A stretch of DNA of 64,000 nucleotides from CADEEN01 sp963738425 (GTDB taxonomy: Bacteria > Pseudomonadota > Gammaproteobacteria > Burkholderiales > Burkholderiaceae_C), in NCBI GenBank assembly GCA_963738425.1, contig CAVTWT010000017.1:62001-126000 (forward strand), given 5' to 3'. The translations under genes were made by a program, and so were the position numbers. The notes under the pieces were generated by a model. It worked only from the letters and a program-made list of their open reading frames with translations. It was not told the origin of the DNA and made no database searches. This document shows, in pieces, positions 17,513 through 25,788 of this stretch (positions within the stretch are counted from its first letter, which is position 1; every line of letters starts with the position of its first letter).

Positions 17513-18037
17513 ATGCCCATCTACCGCCTCGGCGAACACTCGCCGCAGATTGATCCCACGGCCTGGGTCGCCGACAACGCCGTGCTGATCGGCCGGGTCA
17601 TCCTCGGCCCCGGTGCCAGCGTCTGGTACGGCGCCGTGCTGCGCGGCGACAACGAGCCGATCGTCATCGGCGCCAACAGCAATGTGCAGGAGGGCACGGT
17701 GATGCACACCGACCCCGGTTGCCCGTTGACGGTGGGCGAGGGGGTGACGATCGGCCACCAGGCGATGCTGCACGGCTGCACCATCGGTGATGGCGCGCTG
17801 ATCGGCATCCAGGCCGTGGTGCTCAACCAGGCAGTGATCGGCCCACGCTGTCTTGTCGGTGCGGGCGCGCTGGTCACCGAGGGCAAGCAGTTCGATGCCG
17901 GGCAGTTGATCGTCGGTTCACCCGCCGTGGCCAAGCGTGCGTTGACGCCGGAGCAGATCGCAGGGCAGGCCGACATTGCACTCGGTTATGTGCGGCGCGC
18001 GCAGACGTACCGCGAGAGCCTGGTGCGCGTCATATGA
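17513..18037 (+). CDS. Gamma carbonic anhydrase family protein
   Basis: Cytoplasmic left-handed beta-helix protein of 174 residues. Hexapeptide turns run through most of the length (ADNAVLIGRVILGPGASVWYG onward). Zinc ligands of the gamma-carbonic anhydrase type appear as VMHTDPG, and in TIGHQAMLHGCTIGDGALIG (two His). Members of this YrdA/CaiE-like group bind zinc; carbonic anhydrase activity is uncertain for many of them. It is divergent from the sigma factor and precedes hslO with a repeat element between. Confidence 0.88.
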   Translation: MPIYRLGEHSPQIDPTAWVADNAVLIGRVILGPGASVWYGAVLRGDNEPIVIGANSNVQEGTVMHTDPGCPLTVGEGVTIGHQAMLHGCTIGDGALIGIQAVVLNQAVIGPRCLVGAGALVTEGKQFDAGQLIVGSPAVAKRALTPEQIAGQADIALGYVRRAQTYRESLVRVI

Positions 18038-18052
18038 CTTCGCGGGCCGAGC

Positions 18053-18126
18053 GCCGGGCCGCTCCCAAGCCGGCCCGCATCCCCTTGGGGGATCGCGCGG
18101 TGTACTCGCAGCGCGAGGGGCGAACA
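18053..18126 (+). repeat. Intergenic palindromic repeat, copy 1
   Basis: Core CCGGGCCGCTCCCAAGC followed by the palindrome ATCCCCTTGGGGGAT and a degenerate tail ending GCGAGGGGCGAACA. Two further copies lie at 20679-20747 and 52921-52990. This copy fills the gap before hslO, and its terminal GAGGGG is 7 bases from the hslO ATG, so it may serve as that gene's ribosome site. Confidence 0.7.
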
Positions 18127-18127
18127 C

Positions 18128-19087
18128 ATGTCTGACGAGCTGCACAAGTTTCTGTTCGAGGGCTTGCCGGTGCGCGGCATGCTGGTGCGCCTGGGGCCGT
18201 CATGGCGAGAGGTGCAGGCGCGCCGAGAAGCACAAGACGCCTACCCGTCGCCGGTGCGCCACCTGCTCGGCGAGATGGCCGCGGCGGCCATGCTGATGCA
18301 GGCCAACATCAAGTTCGACGGCGCGCTGGTGCTGCAAGTCTTCGGTGACGGGCCGGTGAAGCTGGCCGTGGTCGAAGCGCAGCCCGAGCTGTCGTACCGG
18401 GCGACGGCCAAGGTGGTTGGCGAGGTGGCGCCGGACGCGCAGCTCGCGGCCATGGTCAACCTGCATCGAAAGGGCCGCTGCGTGATCACGCTCGACCCGA
18501 AGGACAAGAGCGGTGGTGCGCAGCCCTATCAGGGCATCGTCGCACTGCATGGCGACCAGGGCGAACCGCTGCAGCGGCTGGCCGAGGTGCTCGAGCACTA
18601 CATGCTGCAGTCCGAGCAGCTCGACACGCGTCTGATCCTGGCCGCCAACGACGACGTCGCCGCCGGACTGTTGATCCAGCGCCTGCCGGTCGAAGGCGAG
18701 GGCAATCTGGAACGCGAGCAGCGCGAAGATCAGATCGGGTTGAACGAAGCCTTCAACCGCATCGCGCACCTGGCCTCGACGTTGACGAACAGCGAGCTGC
18801 TCGGCCTCGATGCCGACACCGTGCTGCGGCGCCTGTTCTGGGAAGAAGACCTGCGCCGCTTCGAGCCGCTGGCGCCGCGTTTTGCCTGCAATTGCTCGCG
18901 CGATCGCGTGCGCGGCATGCTGCGTGGGCTCGGCCGCGAGGAGGTGCAGAGCATCCTGGCCGAGCGCGGCGATGTCGAGATCGGCTGCGAGTTCTGCGGC
19001 ACGCAGTACCGCTTCGACGCGGTGGACGTGGGCGATGTGTTCACGCCGCTGGCCGACAGGCTGCCGGGCTCCGGCAGCGTCAACTGA
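18128..19087 (+). CDS. hslO: Redox-regulated chaperone Hsp33
   Basis: Cytoplasmic holdase chaperone activated by oxidation and unfolding, 319 residues. The N-terminal domain begins with ELHKFLFEGLPVRGMLVRLG and HLLGEMAAAAMLMQANIKFD; the linker and C-terminal zinc domain hold the redox cysteines as CNCSRDR (CxC) and CEFCGTQY (CxxC), the four ligands of Hsp33. Length and both motifs are as expected, so it should be functional. It follows the gamma carbonic anhydrase gene in the same direction and abuts the convergent kinase gene at its stop. Confidence 0.96.
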   Translation: MSDELHKFLFEGLPVRGMLVRLGPSWREVQARREAQDAYPSPVRHLLGEMAAAAMLMQANIKFDGALVLQVFGDGPVKLAVVEAQPELSYRATAKVVGEVAPDAQLAAMVNLHRKGRCVITLDPKDKSGGAQPYQGIVALHGDQGEPLQRLAEVLEHYMLQSEQLDTRLILAANDDVAAGLLIQRLPVEGEGNLEREQREDQIGLNEAFNRIAHLASTLTNSELLGLDADTVLRRLFWEEDLRRFEPLAPRFACNCSRDRVRGMLRGLGREEVQSILAERGDVEIGCEFCGTQYRFDAVDVGDVFTPLADRLPGSGSVN

Positions 19088-19759
19088 TCAACGTGCCTGG
19101 CGCAGCCGGTGCTCGCAATCCGGCACGTCGCACTTTTCGCAGACCCATTGCCATGCCGGTTGTGCGGCGTCGCGCTGCGCGAGGCGCGTGAACAAACCGG
19201 CGCCAGGCGCAGCGATGCGGCTGAGCAGCGGCGTCACGGCGTCGAGCGCATGGCCGGTGCGCGCACTGCCACTGCCGCTGACGAGCGACCAGGCGATGCC
19301 ATGAGCGATCAACAGCTCGCGCAGCATCGCGTCGATCGGCGCGCGCACATGCTCGCCTTCGCGCTGCAGGCCGTCGGCCACCCAGGGCAGGTCGAGCGCA
19401 GTGACGAGGGTGTGCTGCACGCTGCTCGCATGTTCGGCCGCGGCCCAGGCGTCGAGCGAACGATCGCCGAAGACGAAGCGGCTGTAGACGGCGATCATCA
19501 GCGCCGTGGTGTCGGCGATGACCACGTCGTGCGATGCGGCGGCCGCTGCAATGCGGTCTTGCTGCGTTTGTGCAATCGCGAGCTGCTCGTCGACGCGCGG
19601 CGTGCGGGCCCTCTGCTGGCACCACGTGCGCAGGTGTTCATCGACGTAGGTGCAGGTCAATCCTGTTTCCTGCGCGATGCGCTGCGCCAGCGACTGCGCG
19701 AGCGTCGACTTGCCGGTGCTCTCGGCGCCGACGATGGCGATCACCAGCGCAGAGCTCAC
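19088..19759 (-). CDS. NadR-like nicotinamide riboside kinase (AAA/P-loop)
   Basis: P-loop kinase of 223 residues resembling the C-terminal ribosylnicotinamide-kinase domain of NadR, without the repressor or adenylyltransferase domains. Walker A is GAESTGKSTLAQSLAQRI; further NadR-like parts are TYVDEHLRTWC and HDVVIADTTALMIAVYSRFV. It would phosphorylate nicotinamide riboside brought in by PnuC to NMN. The GTG start overlaps the pnuC stop by 4 bases (GTGA). The tail WQWVCEKCDVPDCEHRLRQA carries a C-x2-C-x4-C-x-H cluster that looks able to bind zinc and is not part of the classical NadR kinase. Confidence 0.85.
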   Translation of the reverse strand: MSSALVIAIVGAESTGKSTLAQSLAQRIAQETGLTCTYVDEHLRTWCQQRARTPRVDEQLAIAQTQQDRIAAAAASHDVVIADTTALMIAVYSRFVFGDRSLDAWAAAEHASSVQHTLVTALDLPWVADGLQREGEHVRAPIDAMLRELLIAHGIAWSLVSGSGSARTGHALDAVTPLLSRIAAPGAGLFTRLAQRDAAQPAWQWVCEKCDVPDCEHRLRQAR

Positions 19760-20367
19760 GCCGCGCGCCGCGTCCATGCACGCCAGCCGACCACCGACAG
19801 CACGGCGAAGAGTCCATACAGGAGCACTGTCAGCCACAGGCCCTTGTAGGCAAACAGCGCCACGCTGACGATGTTGACGCCCAGCCAGACCGGCCAGTTC
19901 TCGACATACTGTTTTCCGAGCAGCCACTGGCCGGCCACGCTGGCCGCCGTGGGCAGGGCGTCGAAGAAGGGCACGTCGGTGTCGGTGAAGCGGCGCAGCG
20001 CCAAGCCGAGCAAAGGCCACGCGGCGACCGCAGCGGCAAGGACGAGGAGGCCGGTTCGCGCGTCGATGCGCCGCACGCGCAGCGCGGAACCGTCGGCCTG
20101 GCGCCCGAACTTCCATTGCCACCAGCCCCACGCCGCGACCAGCACGAACAGGATCTGCAGCCCCGCTTCACCATAGAGCTTGCTGTGCGCGAACAGGACC
20201 ATGTAGGCCAGCGAACTTGCAATCGCCAGCGGCCACGCGATCAGTTGCACGCGCATGTTGGCAAAGACCATCCACAGCGCGAGCACGAAGGCGATGAGTT
20301 CCAGCCAGGTGACCGGGCTGCCGAGCAGAGTGAAGGGCGCCGCAAGCAGCGGCGCGAGCGCACCCAC
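19756..20367 (-). CDS. pnuC: Nicotinamide riboside transporter PnuC
   Basis: Inner-membrane facilitator of 203 residues with about seven hydrophobic spans. PnuC signatures are WLELIAFVLALWMVFANMR, WGWWQWKFG in the middle, and the conserved ENWPVWLGVNIVSVALFAYK near the C-terminus, followed by LTVLLYGLFAVLSVVGWRAW. PnuC takes up nicotinamide riboside by facilitated diffusion, trapped by phosphorylation. Gene order ftsB-pnuC-kinase on the minus strand gives a complete NAD salvage pair. It begins 5 bases after the ftsB stop, so it is probably read through from the pyrG-eno operon. Confidence 0.9.
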   Translation of the reverse strand: MGALAPLLAAPFTLLGSPVTWLELIAFVLALWMVFANMRVQLIAWPLAIASSLAYMVLFAHSKLYGEAGLQILFVLVAAWGWWQWKFGRQADGSALRVRRIDARTGLLVLAAAVAAWPLLGLALRRFTDTDVPFFDALPTAASVAGQWLLGKQYVENWPVWLGVNIVSVALFAYKGLWLTVLLYGLFAVLSVVGWRAWTRRAA

Positions 20368-20372
20368 GCAGG

Positions 20373-20665
20373 CTACCGGGGGCGCGCCACTTGCACCAGG
20401 ATCTCGTCGGGCTTGACCATGCCCAACTCCCAGCGCGCACGCTCTTCGATCATCTCGAGGCCTTCACGCAGATCGCGCACTTCGGCGACGAGCTGGTCGT
20501 TGCGGGCCTGGGCCTGTTCGTTGAGCGCGGCTTGCTTGTCGAGTTCCAGCTGCAGTCTCATCGTGTACGGCTTGCCGGAGCTGCCGACCCATAGCTGCGC
20601 CTGCACGAACAGCGAGCAGCGCCGATCAGCGCGAGCGTGGACCAGGGCAGTCGGCGCAGGGTCAC
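20373..20665 (-). CDS. ftsB: Cell-division protein FtsB (frameshifted N-terminus)
   Basis: Small bitopic division protein that forms a complex with FtsL and FtsQ, about 97 residues. The N-terminus MTLRRLPWSTLALIGAAL and the rest LFVQAQLWVGSSGKPYTM are in different frames, joined by one indel near 20618; together they give a short cytoplasmic tail and one membrane span. A coiled coil follows (QLELDKQAALNEQAQARNDQ) and the conserved ERARWELGMVKPDEILVQV. Start GTG 20665. Position directly after eno is the usual one in proteobacteria. As ftsB is essential in related bacteria, the frameshift is almost certainly an error. Confidence 0.88.
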
Positions 20666-20678
20666 AGGACGCAGGCGG

Positions 20679-20747
20679 CACCGGGCCGCTCCCAAGCAGC
20701 CTGCGCTCCCCTCGGGGGACGCGAACGCAGTGAGCCAGGGGCCGACA
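20679..20747 (+). repeat. Intergenic palindromic repeat, copy 2
   Basis: CCGGGCCGCTCCCAAGC, then CGCTCCCCTCGGGGGACGCG and a tail with AACGCAGTGAGCCAGGGGCC. It matches copy 1 over the first 17 bases exactly and shares the CCCC/GGGG palindrome. It fills the gap between eno and ftsB, antisense to both, so it is transcribed as its complement inside the operon. Confidence 0.7.
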
Positions 20748-20754
20748 TCTTTTT

Positions 20755-22039
20755 TCAGCGAGGTTGCGGAAGACGCTGACGGCCCGGGTAGAAGGCCACG
20801 TCGCCCAAGTCTTCTTCGATGCGCAGCAACTGGTTGTACTTGGCGACGCGGTCGCTGCGGCTCATCGAGCCGGTCTTGATCTGGCCGGCGTTGGTGCCGA
20901 CAGCGATGTCGGCGATCGTCGAGTCTTCGGTTTCGCCGGAGCGGTGGCTGATGACCGACGTCCAGCCGGCGCGCTTGGCCATCTCGATGGCGGCGAAGGT
21001 TTCGGTGAGCGTGCCGATCTGGTTGATCTTGATCAGGATCGAGTTGGCGATGCCCTTGTCGATGCCTTCCTTGAGGATCTTGGTGTTGGTGACGAAGAGA
21101 TCGTCGCCGACGAGTTGAACCTTCGCTCCGAGCTTGTCGGTGAGGTGCTTCCAGCCGTCCCAGTCGCTCTCGCCCATGCCGTCTTCGATGCTGATGATCG
21201 GGTACTTGCTGCACCACGTGGCCAGGATGTCGGTCCACTCAGCGGCCGACAGCGTCAGGCCCTCGCCTTCGAGGTGGTACTTGCCTTCCTTGTGGAATTC
21301 GCTGGCGGCGCAATCGAGACCGATCGCGATCTGCTCGCCGGGCTTGTAGCCGGCTTTCTCGACCGCTTCGAGGATCATCTGGATCGCGGCCTCGTGGCTG
21401 GCGACGTTCGGCGCGAAGCCGCCTTCGTCGCCGACCGCGGTCGTCATGCCCTTGGCGTCGATGATCTTCTTCAGCGCGTGGAAGACCTCGGCGCCGTAGC
21501 GCACCGCTTCACGGAACGTCGGCGCGCCGACGGGAATGATCATCAGCTCCTGCAGGTCGAGATTGTTGTTGGCATGCGCGCCGCCGTTGATGACATTCAT
21601 CATCGGCACCGGCAACTGGTTGGCGCCCATGCCGCCGAAGTAGCGGTACAGCGGCAGGCCGCTTTCTTCGGCGGCCGCACGCGCAACCGCCATGCTGACG
21701 GCGAGCGTGGCATTGGCGCCGAGGCGGCTCTTGTTGTCGCTGCCGTCGAGGTCGATCAGCGTCTTGTCCAGGAAAGCCTGCTCGCGACGCGTCGAGGCCG
21801 AGCACCGATTCGCTGATCTCGGTGTTGATGTGCTCGACAGCCTTCAGCACGCCCTTGCCGCCGTAGCGGCTCTTGTCGCCGTCGCGCAGCTCGATCGCTT
21901 CACGGCTGCCGGTGGAGGCGCCGCTGGGCACGGCGGCGCGGCCCATCGTGCCGGATTCGAGCAGCACGTCGCATTCGACGGTGGGGTTGCCGCGGCTGTC
22001 CAGGATCTCCCGGCCGACGATATCGACGATCGCGCTCAT
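20755..22039 (-). CDS. eno: Enolase (one frameshift)
   Basis: Glycolytic enzyme converting 2-phosphoglycerate to phosphoenolpyruvate, about 427 residues after correction, the normal length. N-terminal VGREILDSRGNPTVECDVLL and SGASTGSREAIELRDGD are classical. Catalytic and Mg-binding segments include GDEGGFAPN, SIEDGMGESDWDGWKHLT, LVGDDLFVTN, IKINQIGTLTET and SHRSGETEDSTIADIAV. One extra base near 21792 (after VLGLDAS) splits the gene; the frame resumes with EQAFLDKTLIDLDG. An essential gene with a single-base break indicates sequence error. It lies between DUF1330 and ftsB in the housekeeping operon. Confidence 0.96.
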
Positions 22040-22066
22040 GCAGACTGTTCCTTCGAGTTGTGTTGA

Positions 22067-22372
22067 TCAGATGGGAGCAGCGACGCCCTCGACGAGCACG
22101 CTGTTGAAGTACTCGACCGCGCCGGCGCGCTTGGCGCGCACGCCGCGGTAGTGCTCGCTGTCGTAGAAGGTCTTGGCCTGCTCGAAGCTCGGGAAACGCA
22201 GCATCGCCACGCGGTGCGGTGTCCAGTCACCTTCGAGCGTTTCGTGTTTGCCGCCACGCACCAGGTATTCGCCGCCGAAGGCCTTCACCGCGGCCGGTGC
22301 CTCTGCCATGTACTTCTTGTACTGCTCCATGTCGGTGATGTGCATCTCGACGATCAGGTAGGCGACGGGCAT
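22067..22372 (-). CDS. DUF1330 family protein
   Basis: Small dimeric alpha/beta-barrel (ferredoxin-like) protein of 101 residues: MPVAYLIVEMHITDMEQYKK, then FGGEYLVRGGKHETLEGDW, and PSFEQAKTFYDSEHYRGVRA. DUF1330 proteins are uncharacterised. The gene lies 10 bases after kdsA and 27 before eno, all on the minus strand, so it is cotranscribed with central metabolism genes. Confidence 0.9.
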   Translation of the reverse strand: MPVAYLIVEMHITDMEQYKKYMAEAPAAVKAFGGEYLVRGGKHETLEGDWTPHRVAMLRFPSFEQAKTFYDSEHYRGVRAKRAGAVEYFNSVLVEGVAAPI

Positions 22373-22382
22373 GGTTCGGTCC

Positions 22383-23240
22383 TCAGCAGGAAAAGTCGTT
22401 CTCGAGCAGCGGCTGTTTCTTGACCACGCGATCGAGCGCGAGCAGTTGTTCGAGCAGTGCCTTCATGTGCTTCAGCGGCACCGCGTTCGGGCCATCGGAC
22501 ATCGCGTTCGCCGGATCGGGATGCGTTTCCATGAACACGCCGGCCACGCCAACGGCGATCGCCGCGCGCGACAGCACCGGTACGAACTCGCGCTGGCCGC
22601 CGCTGGTCGTGCCCTGGCCGCCGGGCAGTTGCACGCTGTGCGTGGCGTCGAAGACGACCGGCGCACCGGTCTCGCGCATGATCGCCAGCGAGCGCATGTC
22701 GGAGACGAGGTTGTTGTAGCCGAAGCTCGCGCCGCGTTCGCAGGCCATGAAGCTGTCTTCGGGCAGGCCTTTTTCTCTGGCCGCCGCACGCGCCTTGTCG
22801 ATCACGTTCTTCATGTCGTGCGGCGCCATGAACTGGCCCTTCTTGATGTTCACCGGCTTGCCGCATTGCGCGACGGTGCGGATGAAATCGGTCTGGCGAG
22901 AGAGGAAGGCCGGCGTCTGAAGCACATCGACGACGGCAGCCACGGCGGCCACATCGGCTTCGGTGTGCACGTCGGTGAGGATCGGTACTTTCAGTTCACG
23001 CTTGACCTTGGCCAGGATCTCCAGCCCCTTGTCCATGCCCGGTCCGCGAAACGACGTGCCGCTCGAACGGTTCGCCTTGTCGTAGCTCGACTTGAAGATG
23101 AACGGGATGCCGAGCGCTGACGTGATTTCCTTCAGGCGGCCCGCGACATCCATCTGCAACTGCTCGCTCTCGACGACGCAAGGGCCAGCGATCAGGAAGA
23201 AGGGCTTGTCGATGCCGATGTCGAATCCGCACAGCTTCAT
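22383..23240 (-). CDS. kdsA: 3-deoxy-8-phosphooctulonate synthase
   Basis: Condenses phosphoenolpyruvate with arabinose 5-phosphate to give KDO 8-phosphate for lipopolysaccharide; 285 residues. Motifs: LIAGPCVVESEQLQMDV, KSSYDKANRSSGTSFRGPGM, KPVNIKKGQFMAP, FDATHSVQLPGGQG, METHPDPANAMSDGPNA. The Cys in GPCVVES, the His in ATHS, the Glu in METHPDP and the Asp in SDGPN are the metal ligands of the metal-dependent class; the enterobacterial metal-free enzyme has Asn at the first site. The ATG directly abuts the pyrG stop. Confidence 0.96.
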   Translation of the reverse strand: MKLCGFDIGIDKPFFLIAGPCVVESEQLQMDVAGRLKEITSALGIPFIFKSSYDKANRSSGTSFRGPGMDKGLEILAKVKRELKVPILTDVHTEADVAAVAAVVDVLQTPAFLSRQTDFIRTVAQCGKPVNIKKGQFMAPHDMKNVIDKARAAAREKGLPEDSFMACERGASFGYNNLVSDMRSLAIMRETGAPVVFDATHSVQLPGGQGTTSGGQREFVPVLSRAAIAVGVAGVFMETHPDPANAMSDGPNAVPLKHMKALLEQLLALDRVVKKQPLLENDFSC

Positions 23241-24905
23241 TTAGGCAACCACTTTCACAGGCGACGAGGTGCGCAGCGACTGGTGGTCCAGCGCGGCCCT
23301 CACGTAGTGATTGAACAGCGGGTGGCCATCCCACGGCGTGCTCTTGAACTCGGGGTGGAACTGCACGCCGACGAACCACGGGTGGGTGTCCTGCGGCAGC
23401 TCGACGATTTCGGTCAACTTGTCGCGCTGCGTGATCGCGCTGATGACCAAACCGGCCTGCTGCAATCGCTCAAGGTAATGCGTGTTGGCCTCGTAGCGGT
23501 GGCGGTGGCGTTCGGTGACGACGTTGCCGTAGATCTTGTGTGCCAGCGTGCCGGCCTTGACGTCCGAACTCTGCGCGCCCAGCCGCATCGTGCCGCCGAG
23601 GTCCGACGTGGCGTCACGCTTCTGGATCGAACCGTCACTGTCCTGCCACTCGTCGATCAGCGCGATCACCGGATGCGGCGTCGCGGGTTCGAACTCGGTG
23701 CTGTTGGCGCCGGTGAGACCCGCAAGATGGCGCGCCACTTCGATCGTCGCCACCTGCATGCCCAGGCAGATGCCGAGGTACGGGATGTTGTTTTCGCGCG
23801 CGTACTTGGCGGCGAGGATCTTGCCCTCGACGCCGCGCTTGCCGAAGCCGCCGGGCACCAGCACAGCGTCGAACTTGGCGAGCTGGCTGGCGTTCTGCTC
23901 CGTCAGCGTTTCCGCATCGACGTACTCGATCTTCACCCGTGCATGGTTGTGGATGCCGGCGTGGCGCAGCGCTTCGTTGAGCGACTTGTACGAGTCCGAC
24001 AGATCGGTGTACTTGCCGCACATCGCGATCGTGACCTCGCGCTGCGGGTGCAGTTCTTCCTGCACCAGCGTGTCCCAGCGCCGCAGGTCGGCCGGCCGTG
24101 TCAGCAACTGCAGCTTCATGCAGATCTGCTCGTCCAGGCCCTGCTCGTGCAGCACGCGCGGTACCTTGTAGATCACGTCCACATCGGGCATCGAGATCAC
24201 ACCGTGCAGCGGCACGTTGGTGAACAGGCTGATCTTTTCGCGCTCGTCGTCGGGGATGTAGCGGTCGGCGCGGCACAGCAGCGCATCGGGCTGGATGCCG
24301 ATCTCGCGCAGCTTCTGCACCGTGTGCTGCGTCGGCTTGGTCTTCAGCTCGCCGGCCGCGGCGATGAAGGGCACGTAGGTCAGGTGCACGAAGGCGAAGT
24401 TGGTCGCGCCGAGCTTCAGGCTCATCTGGCGGACGGCTTCGAGGAAGGGCAGGCTCTCGATGTCGCCGACGGTGCCGCCGATCTCGACGATCGCCACGTC
24501 CACCGGCTGCGCGTTGGCGCCGCGCAGCACATGCTCCTTGATCTCGTTGGTGACATGCGGGATCACCTGCACCGTCTTGCCGAGGTAGTCGCCGCGGCGC
24601 TCCTTCTCCAGCACCGACTTGTAGATCTGGCCGCTGGTGAAGTTGTTGCTGCGACGCATGCGCGTCGTGATGAAGCGCTCGTAGTGGCCGAGGTCGAGGT
24701 CGGTTTCCGCGCCGTCATCGGTGACGAAGACCTCGCCGTGCTGAAACGGACTCATCGTGCCCGGATCGACGTTCAAGTACGGATCGAGCTTGATGAGGGT
24801 GACTTTGAGGCCCCGCGACTCGAGGATCGCGGCCAGGGATGCCGACGCGATGCCCTTGCCCAGCGAGGACACCACACCGCCGGTGACGAAGACAAACTTG
24901 GTCAT
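23241..24905 (-). CDS. pyrG: CTP synthase
   Basis: Makes CTP from UTP, ATP and glutamine; 554 residues. The synthetase domain opens with MTKFVFVTGGVVSSLGKGIA, continues with KLDPYLNVDPGTMSPFQHGE and DLGHYERF. The C-terminal class I glutaminase shows GGFGKRGVEGK, the nucleophile Cys in YLGICLGMQ and the His/Glu pair in VGVQFHPEFKSTP. It is first in the minus-strand operon pyrG-kdsA-DUF1330-eno-ftsB-pnuC-kinase. A perfect -10 hexamer (TATAAT on the minus strand) lies 58 bases upstream of its ATG. Confidence 0.97.
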   Translation of the reverse strand: MTKFVFVTGGVVSSLGKGIASASLAAILESRGLKVTLIKLDPYLNVDPGTMSPFQHGEVFVTDDGAETDLDLGHYERFITTRMRRSNNFTSGQIYKSVLEKERRGDYLGKTVQVIPHVTNEIKEHVLRGANAQPVDVAIVEIGGTVGDIESLPFLEAVRQMSLKLGATNFAFVHLTYVPFIAAAGELKTKPTQHTVQKLREIGIQPDALLCRADRYIPDDEREKISLFTNVPLHGVISMPDVDVIYKVPRVLHEQGLDEQICMKLQLLTRPADLRRWDTLVQEELHPQREVTIAMCGKYTDLSDSYKSLNEALRHAGIHNHARVKIEYVDAETLTEQNASQLAKFDAVLVPGGFGKRGVEGKILAAKYARENNIPYLGICLGMQVATIEVARHLAGLTGANSTEFEPATPHPVIALIDEWQDSDGSIQKRDATSDLGGTMRLGAQSSDVKAGTLAHKIYGNVVTERHRHRYEANTHYLERLQQAGLVISAITQRDKLTEIVELPQDTHPWFVGVQFHPEFKSTPWDGHPLFNHYVRAALDHQSLRTSSPVKVVA

Positions 24906-24962
24906 GTCGTGCGGCACGGCGAAGAAGACATGTTTTCGCGCGTGCCCAGGTGGTGAAAACCA

Positions 24963-24968
24963 ATTATA
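24963..24968 (-). promoter_or_regulatory. pyrG: -10 element of the pyrG operon promoter
   Basis: Read on the minus strand the sequence is GCCTATAATTGG, a perfect TATAAT. No good -35 hexamer is found 16-18 bases upstream (TCGATC at best), so strength is uncertain. It is correctly placed 58 bases before the pyrG ATG. Confidence 0.45.
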
Positions 24969-24997
24969 GGCATCGCCTTCGGCACGATCGACGAGGC

Positions 24998-25788
24998 TTA
25001 CATCGACGCGATGGCACGCAGCACGGCCGCGGCTGCGTCTTCGGGATGCTCCATCGGGAACAGGTGCGTGCCGGGTTCGATCCAGAAGCGCTCGCCGACC
25101 AGGCGCCGCGTGGCTTCGAGGCCGGCCCGCCGCGCCTCCACCGAGCGTTCGCCACCGATGTAGGCCACAGGGCATTGCAGGCGGTGGCGCTGCAGCAGCG
25201 GGCCGAGGTGGTGCGGCACCGTTTCGTAGATGCGCGCTTCGATGTTGCGATCGAAGTCAAGATGCCATTCGTCGCCGTCGGCGGCGAAGGCGCTGGAAAC
25301 ATAGTCATCGAGCACGCGCGGGTCCCAGCGCGCGAACACGGCTTTGCGCGCAAAGTGCTCACGCACCGCCTCGCGCGAAGGCCATCGGTAGCGCCTTGTG
25401 CGCGCCACGCGGCCGGGCGTGATGCGCGGGGCCAACCGCGCTGCCTTGGCCATGCGCCAGGTGTGTGCCCGCCAGCCAGCGACGATCGGCGAGTCGAGCA
25501 GCACGATACCCTGTGCGATCTGCGGCCGCTTGCTGGCTGCGAGCAGGCTCACCATGCCGCCCAGCGAGTGGCCGACCAGCTAAGCCGGATCGCTGCAGTG
25601 CGTTGCGATGAATTCGAGCAACTGGTCGCGCAGGTGCGGCCAGTTGTTCGTGACCGGAAAGCGCGGGATCATGGCCGTAGCGCGGCAAGCGCTTGCACCT
25701 CGAAGCCGGCGTTGCGCCAGGCTTCGAACAACACGCGGTACACGCCGGCCGGGAAGCTGTTGGCGTGCGAGAAGACGATGGTCGTCAA
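24998..25788 (-). CDS. Alpha/beta-fold hydrolase (two frameshifts and an in-frame TAG)
   Basis: Predicted esterase/lipase-like hydrolase of about 262 residues. N-terminus TTIVFSHANSFPAGVYRVLF holds the oxyanion HG-like loop; PRYGHDP follows; LVGHSLGGMVSLLAA has the nucleophile Ser; the Asp is probably in the CPVAYIGGERS region, and the His in GTHLFPMEHPEDAA. The frame breaks near 25675 and 25640, and a TAG stands just before LVGHSLGG where the family has Tyr. The TTG start at 25788 overlaps the Anbu stop (TTGA). The gene follows mutS and Anbu in a coupled run. Substrate unknown. Confidence 0.75.
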
